Part shown: positions 8,965 through 17,277 of the stretch, piece after piece | Layout of the letters: the number at the start of each line of letters is the position of its first letter | Numbering within the stretch: the first letter of the stretch is position 1 | Origin: Brooklawnia propionicigenes | Lineage (GTDB): Bacteria; Actinomycetota; Actinomycetes; Propionibacteriales; Propionibacteriaceae | Assembly: GCF_030297015.1 (NCBI RefSeq) | Contig: NZ_AP028056.1 | Location: forward strand, 2,552,939-2,616,938 | DNA length: 64,000 nucleotides | Reading direction: 5' to 3' | Position numbers and translations under genes: made by a program | Notes under the pieces: generated by a model | What the model saw: the letters and a program-made list of their open reading frames with translations, nothing else | Database searches by the model: none | What the model was told of the DNA's origin: nothing

Positions 8965-11070
8965 TCAATGTTCGACATCGATGACGGTCTGTCCGGCCGA
9001 AACGTCAATACCGGTGTGCGGAGTGACTGCCGACAAGGCCGCGGTGTTGGTCACGGTCAGCATGACGGTGGTATCGAAACCGGCTTGCTTGACGGTGTCC
9101 AGGTTGACCGTGGCGAGCAGATCGCCGACGTTGACCCGCTGCTTCTTCGCCACGGCGACCTGGAAGCCCTTGCCGTCCAGCTGCACGGTGTCGATACCGA
9201 TATGGACGAGCACCTCGACGCCATCATCACTCTTGATGCCGAACGCATGGCCGGTCTTGGCGACCGTCACCAGCGTCCCCGCGATCGGGGAGACGACACG
9301 CTCGTCGGTGGGCACGATGCCCACGCCCTCGCCGAGCGCACGAGAGGCGAACACCTTGTCCGCGACGTCGTCCAGGCTGACAACATGGCCGGCCACAGGC
9401 GAGGCGATCTCGTCGGTGGCCTGGGCGACGGCCGCGGGGGCCGGCGCGACGGCGGTGGCAACGCCACCCGAACCGGCGGAAGCAGCAATCGGGGCGGCCA
9501 CGGCAGCAGCCTCATGACGGGCAGCCAGTGCCTCATCGGCTTGGGCCTGTTCGAGGGCCGCCTTGGCTTCGGCCTTCTGTTCCGGGGTGCGGTAATCGGA
9601 GATGATGACCAGCGTCATCGCGACGGCGAAGGCCACCGCGATAGCGATCGCGTAGACCCACATCGGCGAGAAGACCGGGATCGTCAGCAGCGAGGTGAAG
9701 GCGAACGCTTCGGTGGTGACACCGCGGCGCTCCTGGCCGATGGTCGCGAGGCTGCCGAGAATAGCGATGGTCAGACCGCCGGCGAAACATCCCACCAACA
9801 TCCGCGGGTAGATGCGCTTGAAGCGCAGGTGAATGCCGTAGAGAGACGGCTCGGAAATGCCGCCGAGCAGGCCCGCGGCCAGAGCGCCGGTCGCAGTCTG
9901 ACGCATGGTCGTGTCCTTGTCGCGCATCGACAGCACCAGCACACCGGCGGTCGCGCCGAAGCAGGCGAAGTTCCAAGCACCCATCGGTCCCTGAATGAAG
10001 TCGTAGCCCAGGGTGTCGATGTTCATCAGCATCAGTGCATTCAGCGGCCAGTGCAGGCCCAGCGGCACCAGGAACGGGTAGAGCATCGGAATCATGATCG
10101 CGAAGACGAAGGGCGCGTGGCCATTCAGCCACGCCAGCCCGGCACCCAGACCACTACCGAGCCAGACACCGAGCGGGCCGATCAGGAAAGCGGTCACCGG
10201 GATCATGATGATCATGGAGAAGAACGGCACGAAGACCATCTGGATGTTCTCGGGGAAGATCTTCTTCAACCACTTGTAGACCAGGCCCAGCACGGCCACC
10301 ATGATCAATGGGACGAAGACCTGTCCGGAGTAGTCGTTCATCTGCAGCGGCAATCCGAAGACATGGGCCACACACGATTGGGTGCCCAGCGTCTCGTTGA
10401 CAGTGCAGACGGTGTCCGGGAACAACGTCGTGTCATTGAGGCTGACGAAGTTGGGTGTCATCAATGCGGCCATCACTGTGGCGCCGACCCAGGGATCGAC
10501 GTTCAGCTTCTTGGACGCGTTGTAGGCGACCATTATCGGCAGGAAGTAGAACACAGCGCGCCACATGGCGTCCACGAAAACCCACGTCGCAGGCTTGTTC
10601 TCGGCGCGGAAATCGACGATGCCGAGCGCATCCAGCACAGCCGCGAAGGCGATGATCAGCGAGGCGCCGAGCAGGACGCCCAGCAGCGGACGGAAGGAGT
10701 CGGACAGGTACTCGAAGAAGCTGTCGAGCCAGGCGACCTTGCCGCGGGGGCCACCGGCGCGGGCCGCGGCCTTGACATCAGCGTCCGAGCTGTCGCCGGT
10801 ACTGACGGATTTCATGGACGGTAGTGCCATGATGTCGGAATACATCGATTGCACCGCGCCGCCGATGACGACCTGCAGGCGATCGCCGCCCTGCGGCACG
10901 ACACCCATCACTCCAGGTACCGCCTCTAGTGCGGCCTGATCGACGAGGGAACCGTCCCTGAGCTGGAAACGTAGCCGAGTCGCGCAGTGGCTGAGACTCT
11001 CGATGTTCCCGGGACCACCCGAATTGGCGACGATCTGCGCGGCAGGGGACTGCCCGACTGTTGACTCCAT
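8965..11070 (-). CDS. PTS beta-glucoside-type EIIBCA permease
   Basis: This 701-residue protein phosphorylates a sugar while importing it. Domains run B-C-A, the order of the beta-glucoside (BglF/BglP) branch of the glucose superfamily. The EIIB phosphocysteine is in SHCATRLRF, about residue 29. EIIC spans roughly residues 105-480 with about ten membrane segments. EIIA occupies the last 150 residues, with its two histidines in KTGHAFGI and VLVHIGIDTVQL (about residues 608 and 623). An Ala/Glu-rich linker (residues 485-545) joins C to A. I prefer the second ATG (11070), seven bases after GAGG; the first ATG is too close to that site. The sugar could be a beta-glucoside, trehalose or sucrose. 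No BglG-type antiterminator gene is adjacent. Confidence 0.9.
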   Translation of the reverse strand: MESTVGQSPAAQIVANSGGPGNIESLSHCATRLRFQLRDGSLVDQAALEAVPGVMGVVPQGGDRLQVVIGGAVQSMYSDIMALPSMKSVSTGDSSDADVKAAARAGGPRGKVAWLDSFFEYLSDSFRPLLGVLLGASLIIAFAAVLDALGIVDFRAENKPATWVFVDAMWRAVFYFLPIMVAYNASKKLNVDPWVGATVMAALMTPNFVSLNDTTLFPDTVCTVNETLGTQSCVAHVFGLPLQMNDYSGQVFVPLIMVAVLGLVYKWLKKIFPENIQMVFVPFFSMIIMIPVTAFLIGPLGVWLGSGLGAGLAWLNGHAPFVFAIMIPMLYPFLVPLGLHWPLNALMLMNIDTLGYDFIQGPMGAWNFACFGATAGVLVLSMRDKDTTMRQTATGALAAGLLGGISEPSLYGIHLRFKRIYPRMLVGCFAGGLTIAILGSLATIGQERRGVTTEAFAFTSLLTIPVFSPMWVYAIAIAVAFAVAMTLVIISDYRTPEQKAEAKAALEQAQADEALAARHEAAAVAAPIAASAGSGGVATAVAPAPAAVAQATDEIASPVAGHVVSLDDVADKVFASRALGEGVGIVPTDERVVSPIAGTLVTVAKTGHAFGIKSDDGVEVLVHIGIDTVQLDGKGFQVAVAKKQRVNVGDLLATVNLDTVKQAGFDTTVMLTVTNTAALSAVTPHTGIDVSAGQTVIDVEH

Positions 11071-11401
11071 AGTCATTCCTCAAAGTGCCGAATTACCGGC
11101 CCGGTCCTTGGGGGCGAAAAAGGCCCGAGACACGTCCTCGCATTAGGGCGGCTCAGGCACTGCCTCTCAGGATTGACAACCGGGGTGAGCTGGTTGGCTC
11201 AAACGGCAAACTAACATGCTGAATCCGCTGCTGGCAAGGATATCGGCGCTATTCAGCGATACTTTCGAGACTCACGCTTCGAGCTGGGGATCGTGTGGTG
11301 AAGACTGTGGTTTTGTGTCGTTTTGGCTGAGGCGAGAACGCGGCACGCTCAATCGGCTCGGGGCGTGCATGAGCTTGCTCCCCGCCTGCCTCAATCGCTT
11401 G
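11071..11401 (-). other. Non-coding leader region of the PTS gene pair
   Basis: No convincing gene is present in these 331 bases. They should hold the promoter of the EII-ptsI pair. A 7-bp inverted repeat (GCTGAAT at 11218-11224, ATTCAGC at 11251-11257) and a short AGGCA/TGCCT dyad near 11155-11170 could be regulatory. I found no sequence resembling a BglG/LicT antiterminator site and no clear -35/-10 pair. Confidence 0.3.
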
Positions 11402-11483
11402 TGCCGGAGAAGGGACTCGAACCCTCATGCCTTGCGGCACAGGAACCTAAATCCTGCGTGTCTGCCAATTCCACCACTCCGGC
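11402..11483 (-). tRNA. tRNA-Leu (UAG anticodon)
   Basis: Read on the minus strand, the acceptor stem GCCGGAG/CTCCGGC closes a cloverleaf. The anticodon arm is CAGGA-TTTAGGT-TCCTG, giving UAG. The long variable arm (a class II tRNA) fits leucine, and the T arm GGGTTCGAGTCCC is intact. The discriminator is A and no CCA is encoded. Confidence 0.93.
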
Positions 11484-11510
11484 GCACCCCGAGTGGGGAG
11501 CGGGCCCAGT

Positions 11511-11996
11511 CTACAAGTGGAGCAATCCCAGGTCGCGACGCAGGCGGTCGACGTGACCGGTCGCGCGAACGTTGTACTGGGCGAGATCGATTCGTCCGAC
11601 GCCGTCTTCGTCGACATCGATGACGAAGGTCGAGCGCAGGACACCCTCCATGGACTTGCCGTACAGCACCTTCGTGCCCCAGGCGCCGTAGGCGTCCAGG
11701 GTCTGCTGCGACTCGTCCGAGAGCAGGGTGATCTTGAGACCCTTGCGCTGGCGGAAGGCGGCCAGCTTCTCGGGGGCGTCCGGAGAGATGCCGATCACAT
11801 CGATGCCGGCTTCCAAGAAGTCGTCGCGGGCAGCCGTGAAGTCGACTGCCTGGGTGGTGCAGCCGGGGGTCATCGCGGCGGGATAGAAGTAGACGACCAC
11901 CTTGCGTCCTGCGAAATCCGACAGCGAAACCGGCTTCCCATCCGCATCAGGCAGAGTGAAGGCGGGCGCGACTTCTCCAGCGACCAGTTGACTCAT
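11511..11996 (-). CDS. bcp: Thioredoxin-dependent peroxiredoxin, Bcp/PrxQ type
   Basis: This 161-residue thiol peroxidase reduces hydrogen peroxide and organic peroxides. The peroxidatic cysteine is in MTPGCTTQAVDF, about residue 45. The typical PrxQ resolving cysteine five residues later is absent (Ala-Val-Asp instead) and no other cysteine follows, so this is a 1-Cys variant that must be resolved by an external thiol. The start MSQLVAGEVAPAF at 11996 matches the family N-terminus; an in-frame start 13 residues upstream is not conserved. It sits just behind tRNA-Leu and diverges from the DUF3618 gene. Confidence 0.9.
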   Translation of the reverse strand: MSQLVAGEVAPAFTLPDADGKPVSLSDFAGRKVVVYFYPAAMTPGCTTQAVDFTAARDDFLEAGIDVIGISPDAPEKLAAFRQRKGLKITLLSDESQQTLDAYGAWGTKVLYGKSMEGVLRSTFVIDVDEDGVGRIDLAQYNVRATGHVDRLRRDLGLLHL

Positions 11997-12114
11997 GGCT
12001 TTCAGATTAGTGACTCCCGGCAAACGCCGGGGCATCCGTCAGATCATGCGGCGAGCGGGGCGAAGGGAATAGGCTAAGTTACGCAGCAACACATCGAATG
12101 ATCGGGAGGGCACC

Positions 12115-12441
12115 GTGGCCTCGAGGGAACGAACGCCGGAGCAGATCCGGGCCGACATTGCCGCGTCGCGGCATGCGATGAGCGTCGGTATTCAGGGTCT
12201 GGTCTCGGAGGTCCACCCGACCGGGATCAAGAACCGCGCCGAAGACGAAGTCAAGAAGACCGTCAAGGACACCAAGCAGATGATCTACGACGCCGTCGAT
12301 GGCACTCGGCGCTACTTCGTGGACGAGAGCGGGGTTCGCTGGAACAATCTCGGCACTGTCGCGCTGATCGCCGTCGGCGTGGTCACCGTGATCGGTGCCG
12401 CGTCGGGGGTCTCGGCTTTGTTCCGCAAGGCGGCCAAGTGA
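12115..12441 (+). CDS. DUF3618 domain membrane-anchored protein
   Basis: This is a 108-residue protein of unknown function. The N-terminal motif RTPEQIRADIAASRHAMSV is the DUF3618 signature, an amphipathic helix common in actinobacteria. The middle is charged (KNRAEDEVKKTVKDTKQM), and one membrane helix (about residues 80-100, VALIAVGVVTVIGAASGVSAL) lies near the C-terminus, with a short basic tail. The GTG start at 12115 follows GGGAGGGCACC. The stop overlaps the next start by four bases (GTGA), so it is translated together with the GroES-like protein. Its role is unproven; related proteins are often found near envelope or stress genes. Confidence 0.8.
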   Translation: MASRERTPEQIRADIAASRHAMSVGIQGLVSEVHPTGIKNRAEDEVKKTVKDTKQMIYDAVDGTRRYFVDESGVRWNNLGTVALIAVGVVTVIGAASGVSALFRKAAK

Positions 12442-12836
12442 GTTCAGAGGAGCGTCCCACGGACGACTCGGATGACAACGAGACCGTCGGTGAGTCGGCC
12501 GGGGTAGGAGAATCCAGCCCCACGGTGCTGCCCATCCGGATGCTGCATGACCGCATCCTGGTGGATCCCGATGATGAGGCCGGGGAGCGCCGCAGCACTG
12601 GCGGCATCCTCATCCCGGCGACGGTGCAGATGGGACGCAGACTCGCCTGGGCGAAGGTGCTCGCCACCGGTTCGAGCGTGCGCACGGTGAAGCTGGGTGA
12701 TCGCGTCCTTTTCGATCCTGCCGAGCGTGCCGAGGTCGAGTTGCGCGGAAAAACGTACCTGTTGTTGCGCGAACGCGACGTCCATGCGGTGGCCGCGGAG
12801 CGCCTCCAGGATGGGTCTACCGGGCTCTATTTGTGA
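12438..12836 (+). CDS. GroES-like co-chaperonin paralogue
   Basis: This 132-residue protein carries a Cpn10 fold from about residue 31: LPIRMLHDRILVDPDDE, a mobile-loop-like GGILIPATVQMG and GDRVLFD. An acidic N-terminal extension of about 30 residues (SSEERPTDDSDDNETVGES) is not present in GroES. No groEL gene is next to it, and the IVL hydrophobic tripeptide of the GroES mobile loop appears as ILI. It may be a specialised co-chaperonin or a stand-alone GroES-fold protein. It is translationally coupled to the upstream DUF3618 gene. Confidence 0.8.
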   Translation: MSSEERPTDDSDDNETVGESAGVGESSPTVLPIRMLHDRILVDPDDEAGERRSTGGILIPATVQMGRRLAWAKVLATGSSVRTVKLGDRVLFDPAERAEVELRGKTYLLLRERDVHAVAAERLQDGSTGLYL

Positions 12837-12891
12837 GTTGTGGCCTCGATTGGGCATCACTGAGAAGTTGCGCTACAGTTACTTCTCGCGC

Positions 12892-12964
<73 letters not shown>

Positions 12965-12970
12965 CGAATC

Positions 12971-13004
12971 GAAGCCCCGCCCGGGTTCCCTGGGACGGGG
13001 CTTC
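12971..13004 (+). terminator. Terminator of tRNA-Lys
   Basis: GAAGCCCCG (12971-12979) pairs with CGGGGCTTC (12996-13004), with further CCC/GGG pairing inside. It stands seven bases after the tRNA and has only a weak T-run. Confidence 0.7.
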
Positions 13005-13137
13005 TGTCGTCTGTGGACCGAGTTCGAGGGAAGTTCGGTTCCCGAACGGGGACAAGCCGACGATGACAAGCCGCTGGCCCGAAGTCTTCCGCCGTTCGAG
13101 ATGCGAACCTACGCTTTCCTTATAGGGAGGCGACGCC

Positions 13138-13434
13138 ATGGCGAAGAAGAACAAGCAGAAGAAGGCCGAATCCGGCGAGCCTGGCCCGTCGGTCAAGGAT
13201 CCTGGGTTGTACGAGGCGCTGCGCCGCGAGGGTCTCAGCAAGAAGAAGTCCGCTCGCATCGTCAATGCCGCGGCCAAGACGTCCCGCTCCGAGGTTGGGC
13301 ACAAGGGCGGCGAGGCGGAGAACTACGAGGACCGGACCAAGGAAGAGTTGGTGGATCGGGCCCGGGAGGTCGGCATCAAGGGCCGCTCCAAGATGTCCAA
13401 GTCGGAACTCATTGATGCGCTGCGTAACAGCTGA
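13138..13434 (+). CDS. DUF7218 family protein with C-terminal Rho_N/SAP-like motif
   Basis: This is a 98-residue basic protein of unknown function. It starts with a lysine-rich tail (MAKKNKQKKAE), followed by a conserved DPGLYEALRREGLSKKKSARI-type segment and ending in YEDRTKEELVDRAREVGIKG and MSKSELIDALRNS, a helix-extended-helix resembling the Rho N-terminal or SAP nucleic-acid-binding motif. An AGGGAGGCGACGCC ribosome site precedes the ATG. The composition suggests nucleic-acid binding. It stands alone between a tRNA terminator and a convergent gene. Confidence 0.8.
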   Translation: MAKKNKQKKAESGEPGPSVKDPGLYEALRREGLSKKKSARIVNAAAKTSRSEVGHKGGEAENYEDRTKEELVDRAREVGIKGRSKMSKSELIDALRNS

Positions 13435-13452
13435 GCGCTGATGCGTCCCCGT

Positions 13453-13478
13453 CGCGCCAAGCCCATCGGCTTCGCGCG
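13453..13478. terminator. Bidirectional terminator between DUF7218 and xthA
   Basis: CGCGCCAAGCC (13453-13463) pairs with GGCTTCGCGCG (13468-13478) with one mismatch and a 4-nt loop. It lies between convergent genes, and neither side has a strong T-run. Confidence 0.5.
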
Positions 13479-13517
13479 GCGGGCACCAGAGCGAATTCGA
13501 TGAACTCTCAGCAGGCC

Positions 13518-14384
13518 CTACTTGGCCTGCGGTAGCCGCACCGGTCGTCCACGCGTCGGTCGCGGTGCCGATGGGGGCGGCACGACCGGGCCGATGTCGC
13601 CATCGGGGGCGCTGTCCAGGTCGATGATGACCGGCGCGTGGTCGCTCGGCGCCTTGCCCTTGCGAGCTTCGCGGTCGATCCAGGCGGCGCGCACGCGTGC
13701 TTCCACGGGCTGGCTGGCCAGAATCAGGTCGATGCGCATGCCGAGATCCTGGTGGAACATGCCCGCGCGGTAGTCCCAGTAGCTGAACATGCGAGCGGTG
13801 GGCCAGTGGTCGCGGACGACGTCGCGCAGCCCGATCTGGCCGAAGCCCGCCAATGCGGCCCGCTCCGGCTCGGTGACGTGGGTATGGCCGACGTAGGCGG
13901 CCGGATCGAAGACGTCGGCATCGGTGGGGGCGATGTTCATGTCTCCGCACAGCGTCACGTCGGACGGTCCCGCGGCGACGACATCGCGCAGCGCCGCAAG
14001 CCAATCGAGCTTGTAGCGATAGTGATCGGAGTCCGGCTCGCGCCCGTTGGGAACGTACAGGCTGTGGATGCGGATCCCGCCGCAGTCCGCGCTGATCGCA
14101 CGGGCCTCCGGCTCGGGGAAGCCGGGCATGCCTGAGAATCCGCGCTCGACATTGTCCAGCCCGACTCGGGAGACGATCGCCACACCGTTCCACTGCGACT
14201 GCCCATAGGCGGCGAACTCGTAGCCGCGCTCGGTGAGATCGGGACCGATGAGGTTGTCGAACGCGAACTCGGTGAGCTTGAGTTCCTGCAGGCACACGAC
14301 ATCGGGACGGCGCTGGTCGAGCCAGGGCAGCAGGCGGGGCAGGCGCGGCTTCACCGAGTTGACGTTCCAGGTGGCGATTCGCAT
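13518..14384 (-). CDS. xthA: Exodeoxyribonuclease III (AP endonuclease family)
   Basis: This 288-residue DNA repair nuclease cleaves at abasic sites and degrades DNA 3' to 5'. It shows the endonuclease/exonuclease/phosphatase order: MRIATWNVNSVKPRLPRL at the start, CLQELKLTE (metal-binding Glu), SLYVPNGR, CGDMNIAPTD and the final SDHAPVIIDLD (catalytic Asp-His). The ATG start at 14384 matches the family N-terminus exactly. The last 30 residues are a proline-rich tail. It is followed upstream on the same strand by a small membrane-protein gene. Confidence 0.93.
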   Translation of the reverse strand: MRIATWNVNSVKPRLPRLLPWLDQRRPDVVCLQELKLTEFAFDNLIGPDLTERGYEFAAYGQSQWNGVAIVSRVGLDNVERGFSGMPGFPEPEARAISADCGGIRIHSLYVPNGREPDSDHYRYKLDWLAALRDVVAAGPSDVTLCGDMNIAPTDADVFDPAAYVGHTHVTEPERAALAGFGQIGLRDVVRDHWPTARMFSYWDYRAGMFHQDLGMRIDLILASQPVEARVRAAWIDREARKGKAPSDHAPVIIDLDSAPDGDIGPVVPPPSAPRPTRGRPVRLPQAK

Positions 14385-14420
14385 AGCTTCGAGGCTAGCC
14401 GCTGTGGTCCGGCCGGCGGT

Positions 14421-14828
14421 TCAGCCGGCGACCTCTTGGTCGGTTCGCGCGAGCAGGTACCGCATGCCGGCGCGAGCCAGCATCAGGGTCAGGATCAGAG
14501 CCGTCACCGAGAAGAACCCGCCGAGTTGGACGAAATCGCCGAACGCCAGGGCGGTCAACTCCAGCACCAGGAACTTACTGCCCGCCATGACGAGCACCAA
14601 GGACAACGCGTTGACGACCCGGCCGACGGGAGTCGGGGCTGCTCGGATTCGTGCAACCACCCGCTTCTTCACCACCAAAACGAGTTCGAGGACGACCTTC
14701 AGCAGGACCGCGGTGAGCAGCGCAAGCAGGAAGGTTTCGGAGATCACCCGCGGGAACAGTTCGGAGAACACGCCCAGCACCACCAGGTAGACGAACACGT
14801 CCACCAGATCAATCGGTCGGAGCCTCAT
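14421..14828 (-). CDS. Small multi-pass membrane protein of unknown function
   Basis: This 135-residue protein has four hydrophobic segments, at about residues 8-28, 31-53, 72-92 and 103-121, separated by short charged loops (VKKRVVARIRAAP). I recognise no family. It is co-directional with the exonuclease III gene 36 bases downstream and divergent from the FUSC protein, so it may share a transcript with xthA. Hydrophobicity and position support a real gene, but no function can be offered. Confidence 0.65.
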   Translation of the reverse strand: MRLRPIDLVDVFVYLVVLGVFSELFPRVISETFLLALLTAVLLKVVLELVLVVKKRVVARIRAAPTPVGRVVNALSLVLVMAGSKFLVLELTALAFGDFVQLGGFFSVTALILTLMLARAGMRYLLARTDQEVAG

Positions 14829-15042
14829 CTGCCGAGTCTATCGGGCCGGGGCGGCGCAAGGCCGGCGTGAGTCTCGCGTGGCTTCGGGATACGACCGTGT
14901 CGGGTCCGGACTCCGGGTGCGGAGGGCGCAGACGGTCGTCCGGGGTCAGTGCGGAGATCGGCCCGAACCCACCGCTGAAGTGGCAATCAGGTTGCCGGTG
15001 TTCATAGCTGTTCTTGAGGCACGCGCGCTAGTGTCGTTGGCA

Positions 15043-16422
15043 ATGACGAACGGAACTGTTGCTTTCCTGCGTGGCAAGTTGCGCAAGATCTGGCCCGGGT
15101 TGCCAAGTACCCGGGTTGCTTGGCAGCGCTCCGTGGAGGGCGCGATACGAGACGTTGCACGCCTCACCCTGGCCACCGTCCTGGGCTATCTGCTCACCGT
15201 CAAGCTGCTGCCCCCGCCGGTCGACCTGACCGGTGCGCTGACCGCGCTGCTGGTCACGCAGGCTTCGCTGCGTGGTTCGTTCCGCGCCGGACTAGTGCGG
15301 GTGGGTGCCGTGGTATCAGGGATTCTGGTGGCGCTGGCGGTCGCCACTTTCGTCGGCCTGCACTGGTGGTCGCTGGCCGTGGTCGTCTTCATCGCACTGC
15401 TGGTCGCGCGCGTCCTGCAACTGGGGGACGCCGGCCTCGAATCAGCCATCAGCGCGATGCTGATCCTCGGTTCGGTGGGCGCCGAAGTGGCTGCGCAAAC
15501 CCGCTTCCTCACCACCATCATCGGCACGATCGTGGGGATCGTGCTGCCGTTGGTTCTGCCGAGACGCGTGCAGACCGCCGACCTGACCCGCGATCTGAGG
15601 CGCATCGCACTGCGGCTGCGTTCGGTCTACCGGGACGCCGCCCGCTACCTGACCGTCAACTCCCCGAACACGCAGGCGACCAGACAGTGGCTCGACTCGG
15701 TGCGAGCCATCACGCCACTGATCTCCCAGGCCGACCAGGTGCTGGACGAGGCAGCCGACGTCCAGCACCTCAACACCCGGCAGATGTTCCAGGCGAACAT
15801 CGTGCCGCTGCTGCGGGGAGGGCTGGACACCCTCGAGCGGACCCTGTTGGCCACCCGCCAGGCGTTGACGGTGATGCCGACCACCGGCGAGGTCAGTGAG
15901 TCGCCGCAGTCCGAAGACGGCTACGGCGATGACGTCCGGATCCAGTTCGCGATCGTTCTGGGCGCGATGGGGGAGGCCATCGAGGCCTACGAGGCTCTGC
16001 TGGAGGCCGAGGTCGCCGGCGGGGTGCACGACGCCGAGGCACATCTCACCCTGGCGCTGGCCAAGGTTCGCACGGCCCGGCACGACCTGTCTGCGCTGAT
16101 GCTCGCTGATCCCTCGCAGGCTCAGCTGTGGGTGCGTGGCGGCAGCCTGCTGGCGGCGATCGACCAGGTCATCGCCGAGGTCGACTTGGACGCCTACTGC
16201 CAGGCGCGTGATTCGTGGCGTTCATCCCAGCTCGGACGAAGCCTTCCTGCCGGTTCGATCGGTCCGCGTATCCGCAGCCCGTGGGGTCTGCTGGCCCAGC
16301 ACCGACTGCGCCAGCGCGCCGCCCGCGCCCGTACCGAGCACCCCGAGGGCAGCTACGAGGTTTCCAGCGACGAGACGACCGTGCTGATGCCGGCGGTCCC
16401 CACCGAGCCGGGCAAACAGTAG
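15043..16422 (+). CDS. FUSC-family membrane protein (aromatic acid exporter-like)
   Basis: This protein of about 459 residues has an N-terminal bundle of five to six membrane helices (about residues 30-175), including DLTGALTALLVTQASLRGSF, the core of the FUSC/ArAE family, followed by a soluble, largely helical C-terminal domain. Relatives export aromatic acids or are uncharacterised. I chose the ATG at 15043; a GTG at 15031 has a slightly better-placed GAGG site, and the open frame extends to 14878. The C-terminus is basic (RQRAARARTEHP). It converges on gatD. Confidence 0.8.
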   Translation: MTNGTVAFLRGKLRKIWPGLPSTRVAWQRSVEGAIRDVARLTLATVLGYLLTVKLLPPPVDLTGALTALLVTQASLRGSFRAGLVRVGAVVSGILVALAVATFVGLHWWSLAVVVFIALLVARVLQLGDAGLESAISAMLILGSVGAEVAAQTRFLTTIIGTIVGIVLPLVLPRRVQTADLTRDLRRIALRLRSVYRDAARYLTVNSPNTQATRQWLDSVRAITPLISQADQVLDEAADVQHLNTRQMFQANIVPLLRGGLDTLERTLLATRQALTVMPTTGEVSESPQSEDGYGDDVRIQFAIVLGAMGEAIEAYEALLEAEVAGGVHDAEAHLTLALAKVRTARHDLSALMLADPSQAQLWVRGGSLLAAIDQVIAEVDLDAYCQARDSWRSSQLGRSLPAGSIGPRIRSPWGLLAQHRLRQRAARARTEHPEGSYEVSSDETTVLMPAVPTEPGKQ

Positions 16423-16527
16423 CCGACCAGCCGTCACGGACGGCCCACCTCGCGGTGCGACCACCATGCTGAGGCCGGCGGCCTCCTGCACGAGTCGAGC
16501 CGTCGCCCAGGCGGCGGCACCCGTGGT

Positions 16528-17277
16528 TCAGCGCGTCTGCTCGGCGCGGTTCTTTGTCGTCCGGACGATCCGTATCCGCTCGGCACGCAACTGATCGTGC
16601 TCGGCATTGACGTCGGGGCGGGGCAACCGATCGAGCTGGACGCCCAGTGCCCGTTCCAGCAGGTAGTCGGCCAATTCGGGATTGCGCGGCAGGATCGGCC
16701 CATGGGGATAGGCGGCGACCACCTGGTCCTGCAGCGCCCCGTCGAAACCGTCGGAGCCGTTGCCGACACCCACCACAACCTTCGCCAGCGGTGTCGCATC
16801 CGATCCCAGCTCGGTGAAACCCCCATGGTTCTCGAATCCGGTGATCAATGACATGGAGCCGTCCGGCTTCGTCCACTGGGTCAAGATCTCACCCACGGCA
16901 CGCTGATCGCCGCGGCGGGTTTCCACGTCCAGCAGCCCCAACCCGGCGAACACCTCATCGTTGTCGCCAACCGTGAACGAGTGCCCGCACAGCTGATACC
17001 CGGCACAGACCGCAAACAGCACGCCACCAGCATCCAGACCACGATGCAGTCCCCGGTCTTCTTCGAGAGCCTTCACCGCGGCGATCTGGGCCCAGTCCTC
17101 GCCGCCGCCCAGCAGATAGATCAGGCCATCGTCGGGCACCGGGTCGCCGGGCTCGACCATGATCAGCTCGGCATCGATGCCGCGCCACACCAGGCGTTTG
17201 ACGAGCACCATCGCATTGCCGCGGTCTCCGTAGATGCCGAGCAGCGACTGATAGACGACGACGATCTTGTGGGTCAT
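16528..17277 (-). CDS. gatD: Lipid II isoglutaminyl synthase, glutaminase subunit GatD
   Basis: This 249-residue class I glutamine amidotransferase supplies ammonia for amidating the second-position glutamate of the peptidoglycan stem peptide. The nucleophile is in LFAVCAGYQLCGHSF (Cys91), and the catalytic histidine is probably His192 in AAYPHGPILPRNP. GLIYLLGGGEDWAQI precedes the nucleophile and is typical of GatD. The ATG at 17277 overlaps the murT stop by four bases (ATGA), so the two subunits are made together; an in-frame start nine residues upstream lies inside murT. The C-terminus is basic. Confidence 0.93.
   Translation of the reverse strand: MTHKIVVVYQSLLGIYGDRGNAMVLVKRLVWRGIDAELIMVEPGDPVPDDGLIYLLGGGEDWAQIAAVKALEEDRGLHRGLDAGGVLFAVCAGYQLCGHSFTVGDNDEVFAGLGLLDVETRRGDQRAVGEILTQWTKPDGSMSLITGFENHGGFTELGSDATPLAKVVVGVGNGSDGFDGALQDQVVAAYPHGPILPRNPELADYLLERALGVQLDRLPRPDVNAEHDQLRAERIRIVRTTKNRAEQTR

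Noticed and set aside
8883-9008. A longer enzyme I starting up to 42 codons upstream
   Set aside because: The added residues are hydrophilic and unlike any enzyme I N-terminus, and partly overlap the EII gene. The ATG at 8882 has a ribosome site and matches the family.
8947-10824. A 625-codon open frame antisense to the PTS EII gene
   Set aside because: Same artefact: the EIIBCA on the opposite strand is unmistakable.
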